64,000 nt of DNA. Source: Mesorhizobium sp. WSM3860. GTDB taxonomy: Bacteria; Pseudomonadota; Alphaproteobacteria; Rhizobiales; Rhizobiaceae. The first letter of the stretch is position 1. Every line of letters begins with the position of its first letter. Under the pieces are notes generated by a model. It had not been told where the DNA came from, did not search any database, and saw only the letters and a program-made list of their open reading frames with translations. This document shows positions 33,075-42,331 of the stretch, piece by piece. Location: the NCBI RefSeq assembly GCF_002294995.1, contig NZ_NSGF01000001.1, positions 434,001-498,000 of the forward strand, given 5' to 3'. The position numbers and the translations under genes are program-made.

Positions 33075-34136
33075 TTAGCCCGGCGCCAGCTCGGCGTCCG
33101 GCACCTTGAGTTCCGGGTACCTGTCAGCGCCTTGCGCGTCACCGGCGATCCGGCTTTCCACGACGCTCGCCATCGCCTGCAAGTCGACCGGCCCGCCGGC
33201 CGCCCTTTCGATGGCGCCGACGACGAGGTCGGGGGCGATCCAGTCGGGCTTGTGACCGAGATTTGCGACCCAGACCAGCTCGGCGCCGGGAATGTCGCGT
33301 TCGAGGCCGACGGAATGGACCGTGGCATAGACCACCTTGTCGCGATCGCCGGAGATGACGAACGTCGGCGCCTTGATTTCACGGTAGCCAGGCGAGGCCG
33401 CGCGCACATAGTCGTAAAGTTGGGCCACATCGCGGGCGTTGGCGCGGAAGGCAGGCGGCCTCAGCACAAGCGGGATCGAAGCCTTGCCGATATAGCCCTT
33501 CGGCACATTGTTCGGTGAAAACACGCAGGCCGTGGCATTGCCGATCCGCAGCATGCCAGCGGCGTAAGCAATGGTCTCGGAAAACAGCCAGCCGACCATC
33601 GGAACAGCCGTCAATTTGTAATACCAGGCGGTCGCGCCGCCCGGCCACGGATGGCTGACGGGCGCCAGGAAGACGAGGCCGAGCGTCTTTTCCGGATGCT
33701 GGCGCGCGAAGGCGGTGGTGACCGCGCCGCCGAAGGAATGGCCGACGAAGATCGCCCTTGCGATGCCGAGCCGATCCATCAGCGCGGCCATCGTGTCGGC
33801 CTGTGCCACCAGCGTTTCGTTGTTGCCGCGTTCCGACCAGCCGAAGCCCGGTCGGTCGAGGAACAGCATTTCGGCGCGGCCCTCGAGCAGAGGCCTCAGC
33901 GGCAGCATCTGGTCCTTGAGGTTGGCACTGGCGCCATGGATGAAGACGATAGGCGGCAGACCGGCGCCGGCAGGCGCGGGGACGTGGACATAATGGATGC
34001 GGGCACCGTCGATGTCGGCGAATGCGCCGATGGGCGGATTGCGGCGCTCGATCAGCCAGACGCCAGCGCGGGTAAGGCCGGCAAGGGCGAGGAGGAACGC
34101 AACGAGGAGGAGGAGCGCGACGCAGATGAGGTACAT
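33075..34136 (-). CDS. Alpha/beta hydrolase with N-terminal membrane anchor
   Basis: 353-residue alpha/beta hydrolase. The first 28 residues are a hydrophobic anchor (LICVALLLLVAFLLALAGL). The hydrolase domain shows IVFIHGASAN (oxyanion region), LDRPGFGWSER, the nucleophile serine in GHSFGGAV, the acid in VISGDRDKVV and the base in NLGHKPDW. The catalytic triad appears complete. It resembles haloperoxidase or epoxide-hydrolase type enzymes; the substrate is unknown. It is a single gene, convergent with pyk. Confidence 0.9.
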   Translation of the reverse strand: MYLICVALLLLVAFLLALAGLTRAGVWLIERRNPPIGAFADIDGARIHYVHVPAPAGAGLPPIVFIHGASANLKDQMLPLRPLLEGRAEMLFLDRPGFGWSERGNNETLVAQADTMAALMDRLGIARAIFVGHSFGGAVTTAFARQHPEKTLGLVFLAPVSHPWPGGATAWYYKLTAVPMVGWLFSETIAYAAGMLRIGNATACVFSPNNVPKGYIGKASIPLVLRPPAFRANARDVAQLYDYVRAASPGYREIKAPTFVISGDRDKVVYATVHSVGLERDIPGAELVWVANLGHKPDWIAPDLVVGAIERAAGGPVDLQAMASVVESRIAGDAQGADRYPELKVPDAELAPG

Positions 34137-34270
34137 GCGGGAAGTACGAGGGCGAGTGGGTTTAGGTTAGCAGAACGGTGATTTTGGCAAGTAGGCGGCC
34201 TGTTGCCAGCCCAAATTATTGCCCGCTTCGGTGGAGTATCGCAAACGTTCGGCTTGGCCGGGCCTGTCAA

Positions 34271-34421
34271 CGTCAGGGCGAAGCAGGAGCGAAGCTCCGT
34301 CGCCAAGCCCCTGGCATCCACGCCGTTACCTTGCGCGAAGGGCAGCGGAGCGAGTTCTGCACCGTCGCAGCGCATCGAAGTCACGGCATAGGTCGCTGGC
34401 TCAAGCCCAAGGATGACGAAG
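34271..34421. repeat. Dispersed repeat element, diverged and shortened copy 2
   Basis: Related to the element at 29.54-29.76 kb, in the opposite orientation. Shared words include AGGGCGAAGC, GGAGCGAAGC, CCGTTAC, TCTGCACCG, GCATCGAAGTCACGG and GGATGACGAAG in the same order. It fills most of the 294-base gap between the alpha/beta hydrolase and TPR genes; nothing else is seen there. Confidence 0.6.
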
Positions 34422-34430
34422 AGCTGCCCC

Positions 34431-35048
34431 TCAAATGCCCTCGCCCGCCAGGTCTTCCGACAGCGTCGAGACCTGGTCCTGGGCGCTGCGCATCATCGGA
34501 TAGATGGTGAGCACCTTCTGCCAGGCTTCCAGCGCCGACTGCTTGTGGCCGGTCTCGGCCATGATCTGCGCGAGGCCCGAGAGCGCGCCGAAATGGCGCG
34601 GTTCGAGACGCAGCGTGTGGTCGATGTCCGACATCGACTTTCCATAGTTCTTCATCAGGAAATGCACCGTCGCGCGGCGGTTCCAGCCTTCGGCATAATC
34701 GGGCTGCAAGGTCACCACCTGGTCGAGGAAATCGAGCGCGACGTCGAATTTCTGGTCTTCCGCCGCCTTTTGCGCCCATCGCATCATCAGGTCGATCGAG
34801 GCGCTGCCGGACTGGTTCCACTCATTCCAGATGCGGCCGGCGATGCGTTCGGCGGCCTTCTCGTTGCGCTCGCGTCTGAGATCGGCAAAGAGCTGGTCGA
34901 GCCGTCCCTGCCTGGTCGAGGCGACCGGCGGCGGCGTGATGGCGGGTGGCGGCGAAGCGGCGGGCGGCGTAGCCTCATCCTGCGCCGAAGCGGGCCAGGC
35001 CGTGCCGGAAAAGATGAAGGCAGTGAAGACTGCAAAAAGAATCCGCAT
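34431..35048 (-). CDS. Exported TPR-repeat protein
   Basis: 205-residue protein with a signal peptide (RILFAVFTAFIFSGTAWPASA, cleaved near residue 22) and a Pro/Ala-rich linker. A helical region follows with at least two to three tetratricopeptide repeats (ALDFLDQVVTLQPDYAEGWNRRATVHF; MSDIDHTLRLEPRHFGALSGLAQI; ALEAWQKVLTIYPMM). It is probably a periplasmic scaffold. There is no operon partner; rpmJ lies upstream on the same strand. Confidence 0.87.
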   Translation of the reverse strand: MRILFAVFTAFIFSGTAWPASAQDEATPPAASPPPAITPPPVASTRQGRLDQLFADLRRERNEKAAERIAGRIWNEWNQSGSASIDLMMRWAQKAAEDQKFDVALDFLDQVVTLQPDYAEGWNRRATVHFLMKNYGKSMSDIDHTLRLEPRHFGALSGLAQIMAETGHKQSALEAWQKVLTIYPMMRSAQDQVSTLSEDLAGEGI

Positions 35049-35130
35049 GTCCGGAATCTAGTCCCGGAGGGCGGATCGTCAAAATGATTTTAGCGTGAGA
35101 GGGCCGGCGAACCGGCAGTCGACATCGCTG

Positions 35131-35151
35131 GCGCGGCGCCTAGCGCCGCGC
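35131..35151 (-). terminator. Perfect hairpin downstream of rpmJ
   Basis: A nine-base perfect GC stem (35131-35139 with 35143-35151) around CTA lies seven bases past the rpmJ stop. There is no T-tract, so it may protect the mRNA end rather than terminate on its own. Confidence 0.5.
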
Positions 35152-35158
35152 GCAAGTC

Positions 35159-35284
35159 TCAGCCCTGGCGCGCCTTGTAGCGCGGAGCCGTCTTGTTGAT
35201 GATGTAGATGCGTCCCTTGCGGCGAACCAGCCGGTTGTCGCGGTGACGCGCCTTGAGCGCCTTGAGCGAATTCTTGATCTTCAT
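35159..35284 (-). CDS. rpmJ: 50S ribosomal protein L36, cysteine-free type
   Basis: 41-residue basic protein beginning [18 protein letters not shown] and ending RYKARQG, the alphaproteobacterial form of L36. It lacks the three cysteines and one histidine that bind zinc in the C+ form. The length and the [15 protein letters not shown] core match the family. It is a stand-alone gene, as is usual in rhizobia. Confidence 0.93.
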   Translation of the reverse strand: MKIKNSLKALKARHRDNRLVRRKGRIYIINKTAPRYKARQG

Positions 35285-35620
35285 GGTCTTGCCTGTTCGG
35301 TCGGGGGCCCGATCCCGGGCCGAATTTTAAAGGCGCGCCCGAAAAAAGCGCGCCTTGAACTTGCGTGGCTCATAAACGAGGAGCCTTGTCCGTGTCAACC
35401 GCAAGCGGGCGGCTCTTATGCCGCAAATGGTGCGCTGATCAAATATTCGCCATCGCAAACGCGCGGCATTGCGCGACTCAGAGGCGGCTGGAATGTTGCG
35501 GGCCACGCCGGAGCGGGACACAGGTCCCCTCCAGCGATGTCTAGTTGTTTTAGCCGCATTTCTGCGACGCCAAGCGATTCCCGTGGCTGCAAGATGCTCT
35601 CAGCGAAACGGAGTTCTACC
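35285..35620. other. Gene-free divergent region between rpmJ and the LprI-like gene
   Basis: These 336 bases separate divergently transcribed genes. GGCGCGC (35332-35338) and GCGCGCC (35348-35354) form a hairpin around a CCGAAAAAA loop, and GGCCCG/CGGGCC at about 35306-35321 forms another. On the minus strand these lie in the rpmJ leader or promoter region and may be regulatory. I see no small gene. Confidence 0.4.
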
Positions 35621-36037
35621 ATGCGCCGTCTCTTTCTGCCCGCATGCCTTGTCCTCATCGCGACGGTTCCGGCTGCATGGGCCGAGGACTGCGACCGCAG
35701 CGACGACAGCCAGTCGATGATGACTATCTGCGCCAATGCCGATTATCAGGCGGCCGATGCCAAGCTCAACGCCACCTACAAGGATATTGTCGGCCGCAAC
35801 GACGAGAAGGCCAACAAATTGCTGCAGACCGCGCAGCGCGCCTGGATCGCCTTCCGCGACGCCGAATGCGCCTATTCGACCGCCGACAGCGAGGGCGGTT
35901 CCATCCACCCGATGGAGGTTTCGCAATGCCTGACGGAGCTGACCACCGAGCGCACCAAGCAACTCACCTCCGGCCCCAACTGCCAGGAAGGCGATCCTAG
36001 CTGCGCCAGCCCGGACGAGGACGAAGACATGCAGTAG
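35621..36037 (+). CDS. LprI-like (DUF1311) exported protein
   Basis: 138-residue secreted protein with a signal peptide (RRLFLPACLVLIATVPAAWA) and a DUF1311/LprI domain. The pattern MTICANADYQAADAKLNATY and TAQRAWIAFRDAECAY is diagnostic, with cysteines in EDCDR, TICA, AECAY, SQCLTEL and near the C-terminus likely paired in disulfides. Mycobacterial LprI inhibits lysozyme; whether this one does is unknown. The tail is acidic (DEDEDMQ). Start 35621 is the only one that yields a signal peptide. It converges with purK, with a six-base gap. Confidence 0.87.
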   Translation: MRRLFLPACLVLIATVPAAWAEDCDRSDDSQSMMTICANADYQAADAKLNATYKDIVGRNDEKANKLLQTAQRAWIAFRDAECAYSTADSEGGSIHPMEVSQCLTELTTERTKQLTSGPNCQEGDPSCASPDEDEDMQ

Positions 36038-36043
36038 TCGGCG

Positions 36044-37120
36044 TTAGCGCCGACGCTCAATGCGCGTGAAATGGCCCATCTTGCGGCCGGGTCGCGACTC
36101 GGCCTTGCCGTAGAGATGCAGCATCAGGTCGGGCTCGGCGAGCAGCGCCGGAACCTTCAGCATGTCGTCGCCGATCAGGTTTTCCATGACACAGTCGGAA
36201 TGCCGGGCAGGCGAGCCCAGCGGCAGGCCCGCGACGGCGCGGATATGCTGTTCGAACTGCGAGACGATGCAGGCGGCCTCCGTCCAGTGGCCGGAATTGT
36301 GGACACGTGGCGCCAGCTCGTTCGCGAGCAGCGAACCGTCGGCGAGGACGAAGAACTCGACGCCGATGACGCCGACATAGTCGAGCGCCGCAAGAACTTT
36401 TGCCACCGCTTCCTTCGCCGCCAATGCGGTGTCGGGAGCGATGGCGGCCGGCAATGTCGACGTTCGCAATATGCCTTCGCGATGGATATTCTCGGCCGGA
36501 TCGTAGGCGGCAACCGAGCCGTCCTGCCCGCGCGCGGCGATCACCGAAATCTCGCGCTCGAAAGCGACCAGCGATTCGAGGATCAGCGGCACATTGCCCA
36601 TCGCCTCGCAGGTGCCGGCAAAGCCGCCGGCCTCCATGTTGCGGAAGACGCGCTGGCCTTTGCCGTCATAGCCCATGCGGCGCGTCTTCAGCACGCCGCT
36701 GCCACTGAATTTCTTCAGCGCCACCGTCAGATGGTCGTCAGTATCGACCGGGCAGAATTCGGCTGTGGGAACGCCGATGCCGTTCAGGAAATTCTTCTCG
36801 GTCAGGCGGTCCTGCGCGACTTCGAGGGAGCGCGCCGGCGGATAAACCGGAACGCGCGACGCGAGGATCTCCGCTGCCGCAACCGGGACGTTCTCGAATT
36901 CGTAGGTGACGACAGCGCTGGCGCCGGCCAGTTCGGCAAGGGCCGCCGAATCGTCATAGGCGGCGACGATCTGCCGGTTGGCGACCTGCGCCGCCGGGCT
37001 GTCGGCCTGTGGCTCCAGGACGATGGTGCGATAGCCGAGGCGGGCGGCGGCCATCGCCAGCATGCGGCCGAGCTGGCCGCCGCCGATGATGCCGATGGTC
37101 GATCCCGGGGCCAGGCTCAC
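36044..37120 (-). CDS. purK: 5-(carboxyamino)imidazole ribonucleotide synthase
   Basis: 358-residue ATP-grasp enzyme of de novo purine synthesis, converting AIR, bicarbonate and ATP to N5-CAIR. The N-terminus [22 protein letters not shown] is characteristic. Further motifs are [23 protein letters not shown] and [14 protein letters not shown]. The gene overlaps the purE stop by four bases, so it is the second gene of a purEK operon. Confidence 0.97.
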   Translation of the reverse strand: MSLAPGSTIGIIGGGQLGRMLAMAAARLGYRTIVLEPQADSPAAQVANRQIVAAYDDSAALAELAGASAVVTYEFENVPVAAAEILASRVPVYPPARSLEVAQDRLTEKNFLNGIGVPTAEFCPVDTDDHLTVALKKFSGSGVLKTRRMGYDGKGQRVFRNMEAGGFAGTCEAMGNVPLILESLVAFEREISVIAARGQDGSVAAYDPAENIHREGILRTSTLPAAIAPDTALAAKEAVAKVLAALDYVGVIGVEFFVLADGSLLANELAPRVHNSGHWTEAACIVSQFEQHIRAVAGLPLGSPARHSDCVMENLIGDDMLKVPALLAEPDLMLHLYGKAESRPGRKMGHFTRIERRR

Positions 37121-37614
37121 GGGGTATCCGCCGGCTCGGTGGCGACCTTGGCGGTCTGTGCGGTGCGCCAGGCATCGAGGCGCGCGGCGAGCTTTTCATC
37201 GCTCAGCGCCAGGACGGCCGCGGCGAGAAGGGCCGCGTTGGCAGCACCGGCCTTGCCGATGGCTAAAGTGCCGACCGGAATGCCGGCCGGCATCTGCACG
37301 ATGGAGAGCAGCGAATCCTGGCCGGACAACGCCTTGGATTCGACCGGCACGCCGAAGACGGGCAGCGGCGTCATCGCAGCGGTCATGCCGGGCAGGTGCG
37401 CCGCGCCCCCGGCACCTGCGATAATCACCTTGTAGCCGGCCGCCTTGGCGCCCTTGGCGAATTCATAGAGGCGGTCCGGCGTGCGGTGTGCCGAGACGAT
37501 CAGCCTTTTGTGCGGGATGCCCAGCGCGTCCAGCGTTTCCGCCGCCTGGCGCATCGTCGCCCAGTCGGACTGGCTGCCCATGATGATGGCGACGTCGGCA
37601 CGCTGATCGGTCAA
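37117..37614 (-). CDS. purE: 5-(carboxyamino)imidazole ribonucleotide mutase
   Basis: Class I PurE, 165 residues, converting N5-CAIR to CAIR. Motifs are [10 protein letters not shown], the catalytic-His region [13 protein letters not shown] and [13 protein letters not shown]. The start is taken as TTG at 37614 (giving [13 protein letters not shown]), which has GGAG eight bases upstream; another in-frame TTG at 37635 has no ribosome site. It is the first gene of the operon with purK. Confidence 0.95.
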   Translation of the reverse strand: MTDQRADVAIIMGSQSDWATMRQAAETLDALGIPHKRLIVSAHRTPDRLYEFAKGAKAAGYKVIIAGAGGAAHLPGMTAAMTPLPVFGVPVESKALSGQDSLLSIVQMPAGIPVGTLAIGKAGAANAALLAAAVLALSDEKLAARLDAWRTAQTAKVATEPADTP

Positions 37615-37710
37615 GGTATGGCTCCGCGGCGGCAAAGGCGCGCCTTAGCGGAATTCGCTAAAGGCCGCAAGGATTGCGGTGATGACAGCGCTCCCGCCGG
37701 CTTGCCGCAA

Positions 37711-38229
37711 TCAGCGATAGACAACGCTTTCAAGGGTGCTGTCGGCGTAGGCATCCGAGTTCGTAAGATGCCCATCATAGGGGCCTATTTTGTTGACGAC
37801 GGCGCCATTCTTGAAAACGATCTGAAGGCCGTGCTCAGGCTCCCAGTCACAATTGCACTCAAGTGAGACGTATATGCCGTTATCACCCTCGGCCCGACGG
37901 ATGACGAGGGCCTCTTCGCCAAGCTGAACGAATTTCCATATCTCAGAGGGCGAACCGATAGACGGGAAATCGTCTTCCGGTTCAATGCTTTCCTTGACGT
38001 CTAGATAATACCTAAAGATGTGGGGCTCCGCTGACGTAAGGACGGTATTCGGCGATCCCAGGAAGTTGGCGATTGCCTCATGGAAATCTTCCACGGGAGG
38101 CTCTTCGTCGTATCCTTCAACAAGTACCGCGCACTTTTTTCCACTTAGAACCGCCAGAGAGATAGGCTTGCTGATATAGCAGCCTTGGTCTTCATCAAAC
38201 CTGCATTTGCCAAGCCCTGGAATTTCCAT
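37711..38229 (-). CDS. DUF6985 domain protein, lower GC
   Basis: 172-residue soluble protein, start supported by GGAGG nine bases upstream. The C-terminal part (CDWEPEHGLQIVFKNGAVVNKIGPYDGHLTN) fits the DUF6985 family, whose members occur sporadically and sometimes beside toxin-immunity genes. The base composition is visibly less GC-rich than the neighbours (roughly half GC) and the codon choice is more mixed, which suggests acquisition by transfer. No toxin gene or mobile element is adjacent. Function unknown; family call moderately confident. Confidence 0.75.
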   Translation of the reverse strand: MEIPGLGKCRFDEDQGCYISKPISLAVLSGKKCAVLVEGYDEEPPVEDFHEAIANFLGSPNTVLTSAEPHIFRYYLDVKESIEPEDDFPSIGSPSEIWKFVQLGEEALVIRRAEGDNGIYVSLECNCDWEPEHGLQIVFKNGAVVNKIGPYDGHLTNSDAYADSTLESVVYR

Positions 38230-38324
38230 TTTCTGCGCTCCTCCCGACAAGACTCAAATAGAGATAGACGGCTATCCCCCGGTGGTGAGTCGCCTCCGTA
38301 AGTAGTCGATTGGACGCCCCGAAC

Positions 38325-39530
38325 CTAGTCCGGCCAGCGCAGCGAGCCCGACGATTCTTTACGGGCGACCTTCATCGCATCCGTGGGCCTGTCCTTGGCG
38401 GTCAGCACGGCGCGCAGCCTTTCGGCCACGATCTCGGCCTCGCCAGGATGCAGATTGCAGGGGTCGAGGAAGAAGTGGCCGCGCTCGACCTCGTGGTTGC
38501 GCACGATGACCGGCGGCGAGCCGGCAGCGAGCGCCGAGGCGAGGCCAGCCGCGCTGAAGCGGCTTTCCGGACGCACGAAGACCTGCAGGCGGTCGAGCGG
38601 ATTGGCGGTCGGATCGGGGATGATCTCGGCGCCGATGCCGGGAATGTCCTGCAGCGCGTCCTTCCACAGATGGAGCGCCGCTTCCTCGCGCCGGCGGTTG
38701 CCGGCATGGTCGCGCTTTTCCCAGGCGTCGAGCGCAGCCATGGTGCCGGCGATGCTTTCCTTGCCGACCTTCATGGCTCGCGCGACGCCTCGGTTCTGCA
38801 GATAGGCTGCCCGCACCAGATCCTTGCGGCCGGTGACGATGCCGCTGGTCGGGCCGCTCAGGAATTTGTGGCCGCTGTAGACGACGATGTCGGCGCCGCG
38901 CGCGAGGAAGGTCCGCAGATCGTATTCCGAAGCGGCATCGACGATCACCGGCACGTTCTTGGCGTGACAGATCTCGCAGAACTCCTCCAGCGAAAGCATG
39001 CCGTACTGCACCGTGTGGTGGGCGACGACGTAAAGCGCTGCCGCCGTACGCTCGTTGATCGCCTCGCGCACGTGGTAATCCTGCGTGACGCTGACGGTGC
39101 CCGCCGGAATGACCTTGGCGCCGGCGACGCGGATCGACTGGTCGATCGGCGCGCCGTAATTGACGATATGGCCGAGCTGGATGACGACTTCCGAGTTCAG
39201 CCCTTCGGTGTCGTCGGGCAGCCGTTCGATGGCCAGCAGATTGGTGCCGGTCATCGCGCCGGCGATCGCCATGGTGATGCCTGAGGCGCAGCAGGCGGTG
39301 ATGAAGCCGGCCTCGCCGCCGGTGAGGCGGGCGACAACCGCACTCGCGGCGCGCTGCAAATCGTCCATCTCCACCCATTGCGAGGCGATCTCGGCCATGG
39401 CGCTGATCGCTTCCGGAACCATGATCGAGGCGCCGAGCGTCGTCATCGTGCCGGAGACGTTTATGATCGGACGCAGTCCCAGCCGCTCGCGGATCGTGGT
39501 GTTGGAGCCGGTCTCGGAATAGGTTTTCAT
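38325..39530 (-). CDS. SelA-like PLP-dependent enzyme (aminotransferase/lyase)
   Basis: 401-residue fold-type I PLP enzyme of the SelA/DgaE group, which includes selenocysteine synthase and D-glucosaminate-6-phosphate ammonia-lyase. The N-terminus [15 protein letters not shown] is typical. Asp198 ([12 protein letters not shown]) and Lys222 ([14 protein letters not shown]) are the predicted cofactor-binding residues. No selA/selB/selD context is present and the gene sits at the end of an amino-acid uptake operon beside ridA. A catabolic ammonia-lyase or transaminase on an imported amino acid is therefore more likely than selenium metabolism. The substrate is unknown. Confidence 0.85.
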   Translation of the reverse strand: MKTYSETGSNTTIRERLGLRPIINVSGTMTTLGASIMVPEAISAMAEIASQWVEMDDLQRAASAVVARLTGGEAGFITACCASGITMAIAGAMTGTNLLAIERLPDDTEGLNSEVVIQLGHIVNYGAPIDQSIRVAGAKVIPAGTVSVTQDYHVREAINERTAAALYVVAHHTVQYGMLSLEEFCEICHAKNVPVIVDAASEYDLRTFLARGADIVVYSGHKFLSGPTSGIVTGRKDLVRAAYLQNRGVARAMKVGKESIAGTMAALDAWEKRDHAGNRRREEAALHLWKDALQDIPGIGAEIIPDPTANPLDRLQVFVRPESRFSAAGLASALAAGSPPVIVRNHEVERGHFFLDPCNLHPGEAEIVAERLRAVLTAKDRPTDAMKVARKESSGSLRWPD

Positions 39531-39547
39531 GACAGCAGATCCTAATG

Positions 39548-40009
39548 TCAGGCGGCGATCTCGACGACCGCTTCGATTTCGACGGTGATGTTTCCAGGCA
39601 GCGAGCCGACGCCAATCGCCGAGCGTGCGTGGCCGCCGATCTTGTCGAAGACATCGGCGAAGAGATCGGAGCAGCCATTGACCACTTTCGGGTGATCGCT
39701 GAAGGTCGGCGTCGCGTTGACGAAGCCGAGCAGCTTCACCACGCGCACGATGCGCCCGAGGTCGCCCGCCGCCGCGTGCATGACCGCAAGCAGGTTGAGA
39801 CCGGTGAGCCGGGCATGCTCATAGGCCTGTTCGACGGTCACGTCCTCGCCGACCTTGCCGGTGCAAAGCGTGCCGTCGGCGCGCAGCGGCCCTTGGCCCG
39901 AGAGGAAGATCAGTCGGCCGCTCTCGGCATGGGTGACGAAGTTGGCGATGGGCGTTGGCGGCTCGGGCAGCGTTAGGCCGAGTTCGGCGAGCCGGGCGTA
40001 AGGCGTCAT
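39548..40009 (-). CDS. RidA family protein
   Basis: 153-residue YjgF/RidA-family protein, start 40009 supported by GGGAG nine bases upstream. RidA proteins hydrolyse reactive enamines and imines released by PLP-dependent lyases. The conserved body is present ([64 protein letters not shown]). It belongs to the longer RidA group (about 150 residues). It lies 17 bases upstream of the SelA-like gene, so co-translation with the enzyme whose products it could detoxify is likely. Confidence 0.92.
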   Translation of the reverse strand: MTPYARLAELGLTLPEPPTPIANFVTHAESGRLIFLSGQGPLRADGTLCTGKVGEDVTVEQAYEHARLTGLNLLAVMHAAAGDLGRIVRVVKLLGFVNATPTFSDHPKVVNGCSDLFADVFDKIGGHARSAIGVGSLPGNITVEIEAVVEIAA

Positions 40010-40078
40010 GGAAGAAGGCTCCCTTGGATGGCCTTGGCCATCCGATGTCGAAGATGAATGGGTTCGAGCCATCCGAGT

Positions 40079-40888
40079 TCAGAAATGCGAGGCGCGGAAG
40101 CGCGCCAGAAAGGTGCGGAGGCGTTCGTTGGTGGTCTCCGCGGCCAGCACCTCCTTTGGCGGCCCGACAGCCGAGACGCCGCCATCGGCCATGAAGACGA
40201 TGCGGCTCGACGCATCGCGGGCAAAGGCCATTTCGTGCGTCACCATCACCATGGTCATTCCCTCCTCGGCGAGGCTGCGCACCACGGCCAGCACTTCGCC
40301 GACGAGCTCGGGATCGAGGGCCGAGGTGATCTCGTCGAGCAGCAGGATCTTTGGTTCCATGGCGACCGCACGCGCAATGCCGACGCGCTGCTGCTGGCCG
40401 CCGGAAAGCTCGGCGGGCAGGCTGTCGGCCTTATGGGCGAGACCGACACGGCCCAGCCAGTGCTCGGCGATCGAGCGCGCCTCGGCGTTGCTCTTGCCGC
40501 GCACCTTGGTGAGGCCGAGCATGATGTTGCCGGCCGCCGTCAGATGCGGGAACAGGTTGAAGCTCTGGAACACCATGCCGGTCTCGGCGCGCATGGCGGC
40601 CAAGTCGCGCTCGCTGCGGCGCTGGCGCGCGCCGGAGTCGCGAGCAGGGCCGGGGCGAAAACCGACCTCCTTGCTGTCGATGCGGATCGAGCCGCTGTCG
40701 TAGCTTTCGAGGAAGTTGACGCAGCGCAGCAGCGTGGTCTTGCCGCTGCCGGACGGCCCGATGACGGCGACCACCTCGCCCTTCGCCACCTTGAGGCTGA
40801 CCGAGCGCAGCACCTCGACCGAGCCGAAGGATTTCGAGACCTCGGCAATATCGAGAAGCGCAGGGCTGTTGTTGGAAGTGGCGGCCAT
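40079..40888 (-). CDS. Polar amino-acid ABC transporter ATP-binding protein
   Basis: 269-residue ABC ATPase of the GlnQ/HisP family. Walker A is GPSGSGKTT, the Q-loop is FQSFNLFPHL, the signature is LSGGQQQR, Walker B is LLLDEITSALDPE and the switch is MVTHEMAFA. Start 40888 lies four bases after the upstream permease stop; the longer frame reads through that permease and is rejected. It is the fourth gene of the operon running from the binding protein to the SelA-like enzyme. Confidence 0.94.
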   Translation of the reverse strand: MAATSNNSPALLDIAEVSKSFGSVEVLRSVSLKVAKGEVVAVIGPSGSGKTTLLRCVNFLESYDSGSIRIDSKEVGFRPGPARDSGARQRRSERDLAAMRAETGMVFQSFNLFPHLTAAGNIMLGLTKVRGKSNAEARSIAEHWLGRVGLAHKADSLPAELSGGQQQRVGIARAVAMEPKILLLDEITSALDPELVGEVLAVVRSLAEEGMTMVMVTHEMAFARDASSRIVFMADGGVSAVGPPKEVLAAETTNERLRTFLARFRASHF

Positions 40889-40892
40889 CGTG

Positions 40893-41543
40893 CTATTCCC
40901 GGATGAAGGCAAAGCGCTGCTCCAGCCGTCGGCTGGCAAGCGAAAGCGCGTAGTTGACGGCGAAATAAAGAAGGGCGCCGAGGATATAGAGCGGCATCGC
41001 CTCATAGGTGCGGCCGATGACCTGGTTGATGGCCTGCATCAGATCGGTGATGCCGAGCAGCGAGACCAGCGCGCTGCCCTTGACCGCGTCGGTGACGCCG
41101 TTGATCCAAGGCGGCAGGAAGCGGCGGAAGGCCTGCGGGAAAATCACGTAGGTAAGCCGCTGGCGAAAGGTCAGGCCGATCGCCATCGCCGCTTCGGACT
41201 GGCCTTTCGGGATCGAGGCGACGGCGCCGCGCAGATATTCGACGACCTGCGCGATCTTGAACAAGGTCAACGCCAGCACCGCCGCCCAGAAGGACTGGAG
41301 ATGGACGCCGACGGCGGGCAGGCCGTAATAGACGAAGAAGATCAGCACGAGGATCGGGATGCCGCGAATGGTGTCGCTGAAGATGCGCACCGCCCAACGC
41401 AAGGGTGCCGGTCCGTAGACCAGGCCGACGCCGAGGACAACGCCGGCAATCAGCGACAGCACCACGACCAGCAGCGACACCCAAAGCGTCAGCGCGAAGC
41501 CTTCGGCGAGGAACGGCAGGGCGTAAGCGATCTGGCCAAGCAT
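40893..41543 (-). CDS. Polar amino-acid ABC transporter permease 2
   Basis: 216-residue inner-membrane permease of the HisM/GlnP family with about five hydrophobic segments. The EAA loop is ASIPKGQSEAAMAIGLT followed by VIFPQAFRRFLPPWINGV. It overlaps the preceding permease gene at a shared base. It probably forms a heterodimer with that permease. Confidence 0.93.
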   Translation of the reverse strand: MLGQIAYALPFLAEGFALTLWVSLLVVVLSLIAGVVLGVGLVYGPAPLRWAVRIFSDTIRGIPILVLIFFVYYGLPAVGVHLQSFWAAVLALTLFKIAQVVEYLRGAVASIPKGQSEAAMAIGLTFRQRLTYVIFPQAFRRFLPPWINGVTDAVKGSALVSLLGITDLMQAINQVIGRTYEAMPLYILGALLYFAVNYALSLASRRLEQRFAFIRE

Positions 41544-42208
41544 CAGCGCGCCGTCCTATACCAGCGCTCGACCAGCCGGAGCGCGAAGAGCAAGGCGTAA
41601 CCTGTCACCAGATACATTGCCGTCACTACGAGATAGACCTCGACGATGCGGAAGGTGTTGAAGTTGATCCACTGCGCGCCATAGGTCAGCTCGGGCACCG
41701 AGATGACGGAAGCGACGGACGTGTCCTTGAACAGCGAGATGAAGGTATTCGAAAGCGCCGGCAGGGTGATGCGCATCATCGTCGGCAACCGCACATGGAC
41801 AAGCCGCTGCCATGGCGTAAGGCCGATCGCCTTGCCGGCATCGAGCTGGCCACGCGGCACGGCTTCGAGGCCGGATCGGAACACCTCGACCAGATAGGCG
41901 CCGCTGTAAACGGCAAGCGTGGCGACGAAGGACGTCTGCGCGCTGTAGGCAAGGTCGATGACGGTCGGCAGCCCATAGAAGACCAGATAGACCAAGAGGA
42001 TCAGCGGCACGTTGCGAATGAATTCGACGTAAGACGCGATGATGCCGCGCACGACGCGCCCGGCCGAGACATACCAGACGGCCAGCACCAGCCCGATGAT
42101 AATGCCGATGGCTATCGAGATCACGGCAAGCTCGAGGCTGAGCAGCAGTCCGCCCCACAGCTTGTCGAAATGGCGCCAGATCAGGTTGAAATTGAGCGTA
42201 TAGCCCAT
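41543..42208 (-). CDS. Polar amino-acid ABC transporter permease 1
   Basis: 221-residue permease of the HisQ/GltJ family. The EAA loop is EAVPRGQLDAGKAIGLT followed by VRLPTMMRITLPALSN. It follows the binding-protein gene after a 123-base spacer containing a strong hairpin. It pairs with permease 2 to form the membrane channel. Confidence 0.93.
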   Translation of the reverse strand: MGYTLNFNLIWRHFDKLWGGLLLSLELAVISIAIGIIIGLVLAVWYVSAGRVVRGIIASYVEFIRNVPLILLVYLVFYGLPTVIDLAYSAQTSFVATLAVYSGAYLVEVFRSGLEAVPRGQLDAGKAIGLTPWQRLVHVRLPTMMRITLPALSNTFISLFKDTSVASVISVPELTYGAQWINFNTFRIVEVYLVVTAMYLVTGYALLFALRLVERWYRTAR

Positions 42209-42278
42209 GCGTCCGTCTCAATGGCCTGTGGTGACGATCCAGGATCCGTCACTGCAGGAGCCGGTGTCGAGGAGAAGA

Positions 42279-42309
42279 GGCGGAAGGGCGCTTGTTGCGT
42301 CCCTCCGCC
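42279..42309 (-). terminator. Intra-operon hairpin after the substrate-binding protein gene
   Basis: On the minus strand a 13-base stem with one wobble and one mismatch (42309-42297 with 42291-42279) surrounds an AACAA loop, 23 bases past the binding-protein stop. There is no T-tract. It probably stabilises the binding-protein mRNA segment relative to the permease genes. Confidence 0.55.
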
Positions 42310-42331
42310 GGCTAAAGTCAGACAGGCCTCG

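Noticed and set aside
29542..34421. Composite transposon bounded by the two repeat copies
   Set aside because: The genes between them are conserved housekeeping and metabolic genes with normal composition, and the copies are unequal and diverged.
38325..39530. Selenocysteine synthase (selA) as the product name
   Set aside because: No selB, selD or tRNA-Sec context; the operon is an amino-acid transporter with RidA, so the generic SelA-like lyase call is safer.
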